6,736 nt of DNA from an archaeon. GTDB lineage: Archaea > Thermoproteota > Nitrososphaeria > Nitrososphaerales > Nitrosopumilaceae. The stretch covers positions 1 to 6,736 of the forward strand of contig JAKAJY010000098.1 in NCBI GenBank assembly GCA_021824845.1. The letters are read 5' to 3'. This document shows, one piece after another, positions 5,448-6,736 of this stretch. The notes beneath the pieces are model-generated. The model saw only the letters and a program-made list of their open reading frames with translations. It had not been told where the DNA came from and searched no databases. The stretch's first letter is position 1, and every line of letters starts with the position of its first letter. The position numbers were made by a program, and so were the translations under genes.

Positions 5448-5449
5448 TG

Positions 5450-5617
5450 CTATTCTTTATCTAGGTTTACTCGAACATGCTCGCCTGGATAGTGTTCAAA
5501 GATCTTCTTTGAATAACATTTGCTGCACAACACTCCTTTGATGTTCCATTCCTTCATTGCGGCATACTTGTATGCTACTGGGCCATTGCACAAAACGCAC
5601 TTTTCTCCTTCAGCCAA
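5450..5617 (-). CDS. Small zinc-ribbon protein (55 aa)
   Basis: A 55-residue frame beginning MAEGEKCVLCNGPVAYKY with two CxxC knuckles: Cys7/Cys10 (CVLC) and Cys31/Cys34 (CSKC), 20 residues apart, the arrangement of a four-Cys zinc ribbon. The C-terminal part (YSKKIFEHYPGEHVRVNLDKE) is charged. Function is unknown; such proteins bind nucleic acid or partner proteins. The only possible start is TTG 5617, because the frame is closed by a TAA six codons upstream and has no ATG or GTG there. A TATA box (5640-5645) centred 25.5 bp upstream supports that TTG. Its stop lies 2 bp from that of the convergent 188-aa gene, itself a putative zinc binder, but no functional link is shown. Confidence 0.8.
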   Translation of the reverse strand: MAEGEKCVLCNGPVAYKYAAMKEWNIKGVLCSKCYSKKIFEHYPGEHVRVNLDKE

Positions 5618-5639
5618 GCAATCTGAGGTTTTTTACGTC

Positions 5640-5648
5640 TATATAAAA
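5640..5648 (-). promoter_or_regulatory. Putative TATA box of the zinc-ribbon gene
   Basis: Reads TTTTATATA on the - strand; the TATATA core is centred at 5642.5, 25.5 bp from TTG 5617. It is one of the better TATA matches in the window. Confidence 0.55.
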
Positions 5649-5657
5649 ATCATGGCC

Positions 5658-5679
5658 ATTTTTTGTAGCTACAAAAAAT
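5658..5679. repeat. Perfect 22-bp palindrome
   Basis: ATTTTTTGTAG followed immediately by its exact reverse complement. It lies just upstream of the zinc-ribbon TATA box (about 10 bp) and about 97 bp past the end of the AIPR gene. As DNA it could be the operator of a dimeric regulator; as RNA it would be an A/U-rich hairpin (AGCU loop) whose 3' arm carries A's rather than a terminator U-run when the first arm is read as given, and the same on the other strand. I favour a protein-binding site but cannot exclude a transcript-end structure for the AIPR gene. Confidence 0.7.
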
Positions 5680-5775
5680 TTGTTAAATAATGGTGCATAC
5701 CAGAAAAAGTTGCGGTAGATTGTCTGGCCATTGTAAATCTCCTGCAATTTTTACGTGGCTTGACAGCTATCGCAT

Positions 5776-6736
5776 TTACAATAAACTGTTTACTAGCTTT
5801 TTGATGCTCTCGATTTCCTCTTCTTCTTGACGTATCTTCTTGTCTACTACTCGAAGCATTGCCTCATTCCAGACGTGATGCGAGAAGAAATTGTGTTTTG
5901 TGTTTGCAAGATCAATTTCGTCTTCAACTACGGTATCCTCAAGAAATCTTGTAGCAACACCATCTGCAAGCCTGAGAATGCGTTCATTTAACTTGTGACT
6001 CTTAAAAATTGGTTCTAGTTTTGTAATGTCTTCTTTAAAGTCGCCTTTTGTTCCAAGAATACTTTTGTGCATTATTCTAAAATACACTGCAACAAAGAAC
6101 AATGTCGCATATCTCTTTGTTTTGTGTCCTCCACGCTTTCCATATCCCAGTGATTTTTTTGCATACTCTTTTACTAAATATGGATAAAGTAGCAACCTGT
6201 AATCGTCCCTTAGATTTTCATTAAAGACGTCATCGTATTTACTTCCACGCGGCAAGAACTGTGCTGGTGAGCTGTATGACTCTGTTGGCCTCTGCTCAAT
6301 TCCTGCAACAAGTACCTGTATTGCATCTTTTGCGACAATTACTTTTTTGTGATTGTCTGGAAGATATCGATTGTAAATTGTATCTCCCTTGAATTCAATT
6401 TGTTGGGATTTTGCTTTACTATCAAAAGAGCCTGCCTGAATCTCATAGAAATAACCATAGTTTTCAAGCTGCGATTTAATTGACTTGTGAAAATCCATCA
6501 AAGAGACTAGGTCTTTTCCGCGAACCGAGTTCTGCGAGTTCCGATATTTTGTAATGTTGCTTTGATCATGTTCATCGTCTGCCTTGATTATTGTCACAGT
6601 AATGCTGCCGTCCAAGTTGTTGGTCCTCTTTGCATGATCCACTATGGAGTTTGATGTTTGAGCGCCATTGACAATTTGCGGTGCATGCAAAATCAGACTG
6701 TTGTCTTCAAGCACCTCAAAGTCACTTACTACTATA
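5776..6736 (-). CDS. AIPR-family (abortive infection / phage resistance) protein, C-terminal part
   Basis: The frame is open to the right edge, so the true start lies outside; the GTG at 6714 is internal. The 319 residues visible match the AIPR family core by pattern: APQIVNGAQTSNSIVDHA near the beginning of the fragment, then ITVTIIKADDEHDQSNI, and NSQNSVRGKDLVSLMDFHKSIKSQL followed by YGYFYEIQAG. In full-length members the first motif follows an 'NNGIT' segment, which would be just upstream. Family members are usually some 550-700 aa, so about half is missing. AIPR proteins are named after abortive infection genes and often sit in defence loci, alone or with restriction-modification genes; the biochemical activity is not well established. 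The C-terminus is helical and highly charged (EEEEIESIKKLVNSLL). It is followed by about 100 bp without a clear gene, then the palindrome and zinc-ribbon gene. Confidence 0.85.
   Translation of the reverse strand, partial: IVVSDFEVLEDNSLILHAPQIVNGAQTSNSIVDHAKRTNNLDGSITVTIIKADDEHDQSNITKYRNSQNSVRGKDLVSLMDFHKSIKSQLENYGYFYEIQAGSFDSKAKSQQIEFKGDTIYNRYLPDNHKKVIVAKDAIQVLVAGIEQRPTESYSSPAQFLPRGSKYDDVFNENLRDDYRLLLYPYLVKEYAKKSLGYGKRGGHKTKRYATLFFVAVYFRIMHKSILGTKGDFKEDITKLEPIFKSHKLNERILRLADGVATRFLEDTVVEDEIDLANTKHNFFSHHVWNEAMLRVVDKKIRQEEEEIESIKKLVNSLL

Noticed and set aside
5669..5731. 20-codon - strand frame with an AGGAG at 5739-5743, 7 nt before its ATG
   Set aside because: The Shine-Dalgarno-like spacing is good, but other genes here seem leaderless, the peptide has no recognisable feature, and its stop falls within the palindrome. 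It is too weak to list as a gene.
5776..6714. Reading the AIPR gene as a complete 312-aa protein from GTG 6714
   Set aside because: The frame continues without a stop to the right edge, and the conserved core motif is too near this GTG for a complete protein.

Overview
The window looks like chromosome from an ammonia-oxidising-type archaeon (Nitrososphaerota, formerly Thaumarchaeota; a Nitrosopumilales-like lineage is my best guess). The evidence is archaeal versions of RtcB, ribosomal protein S11, ThiL and a GlmM-type phosphohexomutase, a tRNA-Thr with U73 and no encoded CCA, a PDCD5/TFAR19-like protein, an archaeal winged-helix regulator, AT-rich DNA, and TATA boxes about 26 bp upstream of many starts. 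The taxonomic call rests on gene content and recalled family resemblance, not on a search.

Left part (1-3934), mostly housekeeping. On the + strand a tightly overlapping set runs rtcB (3' end only), a PDCD5-like DNA-binding protein, then a protein I do not recognise. It meets, tail to tail, the - strand genes rps11, thiL and glmM. glmM and thiL overlap by 17 bp and form an operon; rps11 has its own promoter. A tRNA-Thr(CGU) gene diverges from glmM, and one symmetrical TATA box between them is at the right distance to serve both.

Right part (3935-6736), small and accessory genes: a possible 25-residue microprotein; a divergent pair of tiny two-helix membrane proteins (57 and 60 aa) that also appear to share one TATA box; a 93-aa winged-helix regulator; a 188-aa protein with a Cys/His cluster between two near-identical peptide repeats; a 55-aa CxxC...CxxC zinc-ribbon protein; a perfect 22-bp palindrome; and the C-terminal part of an AIPR-family (abortive infection/phage resistance) protein that runs off the right edge.

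Two architectural themes recur. First, eight RNA starts (seven proteins and the tRNA) lie about 25-28 bp from the centre of a TATA-like box, as expected for leaderless transcripts, and this supports several non-ATG starts (GTG, TTG). Second, three convergent gene pairs end within -4 to +2 bp of each other, leaving no intergenic room for terminators. No CRISPR array, insertion sequence or rRNA gene is visible.
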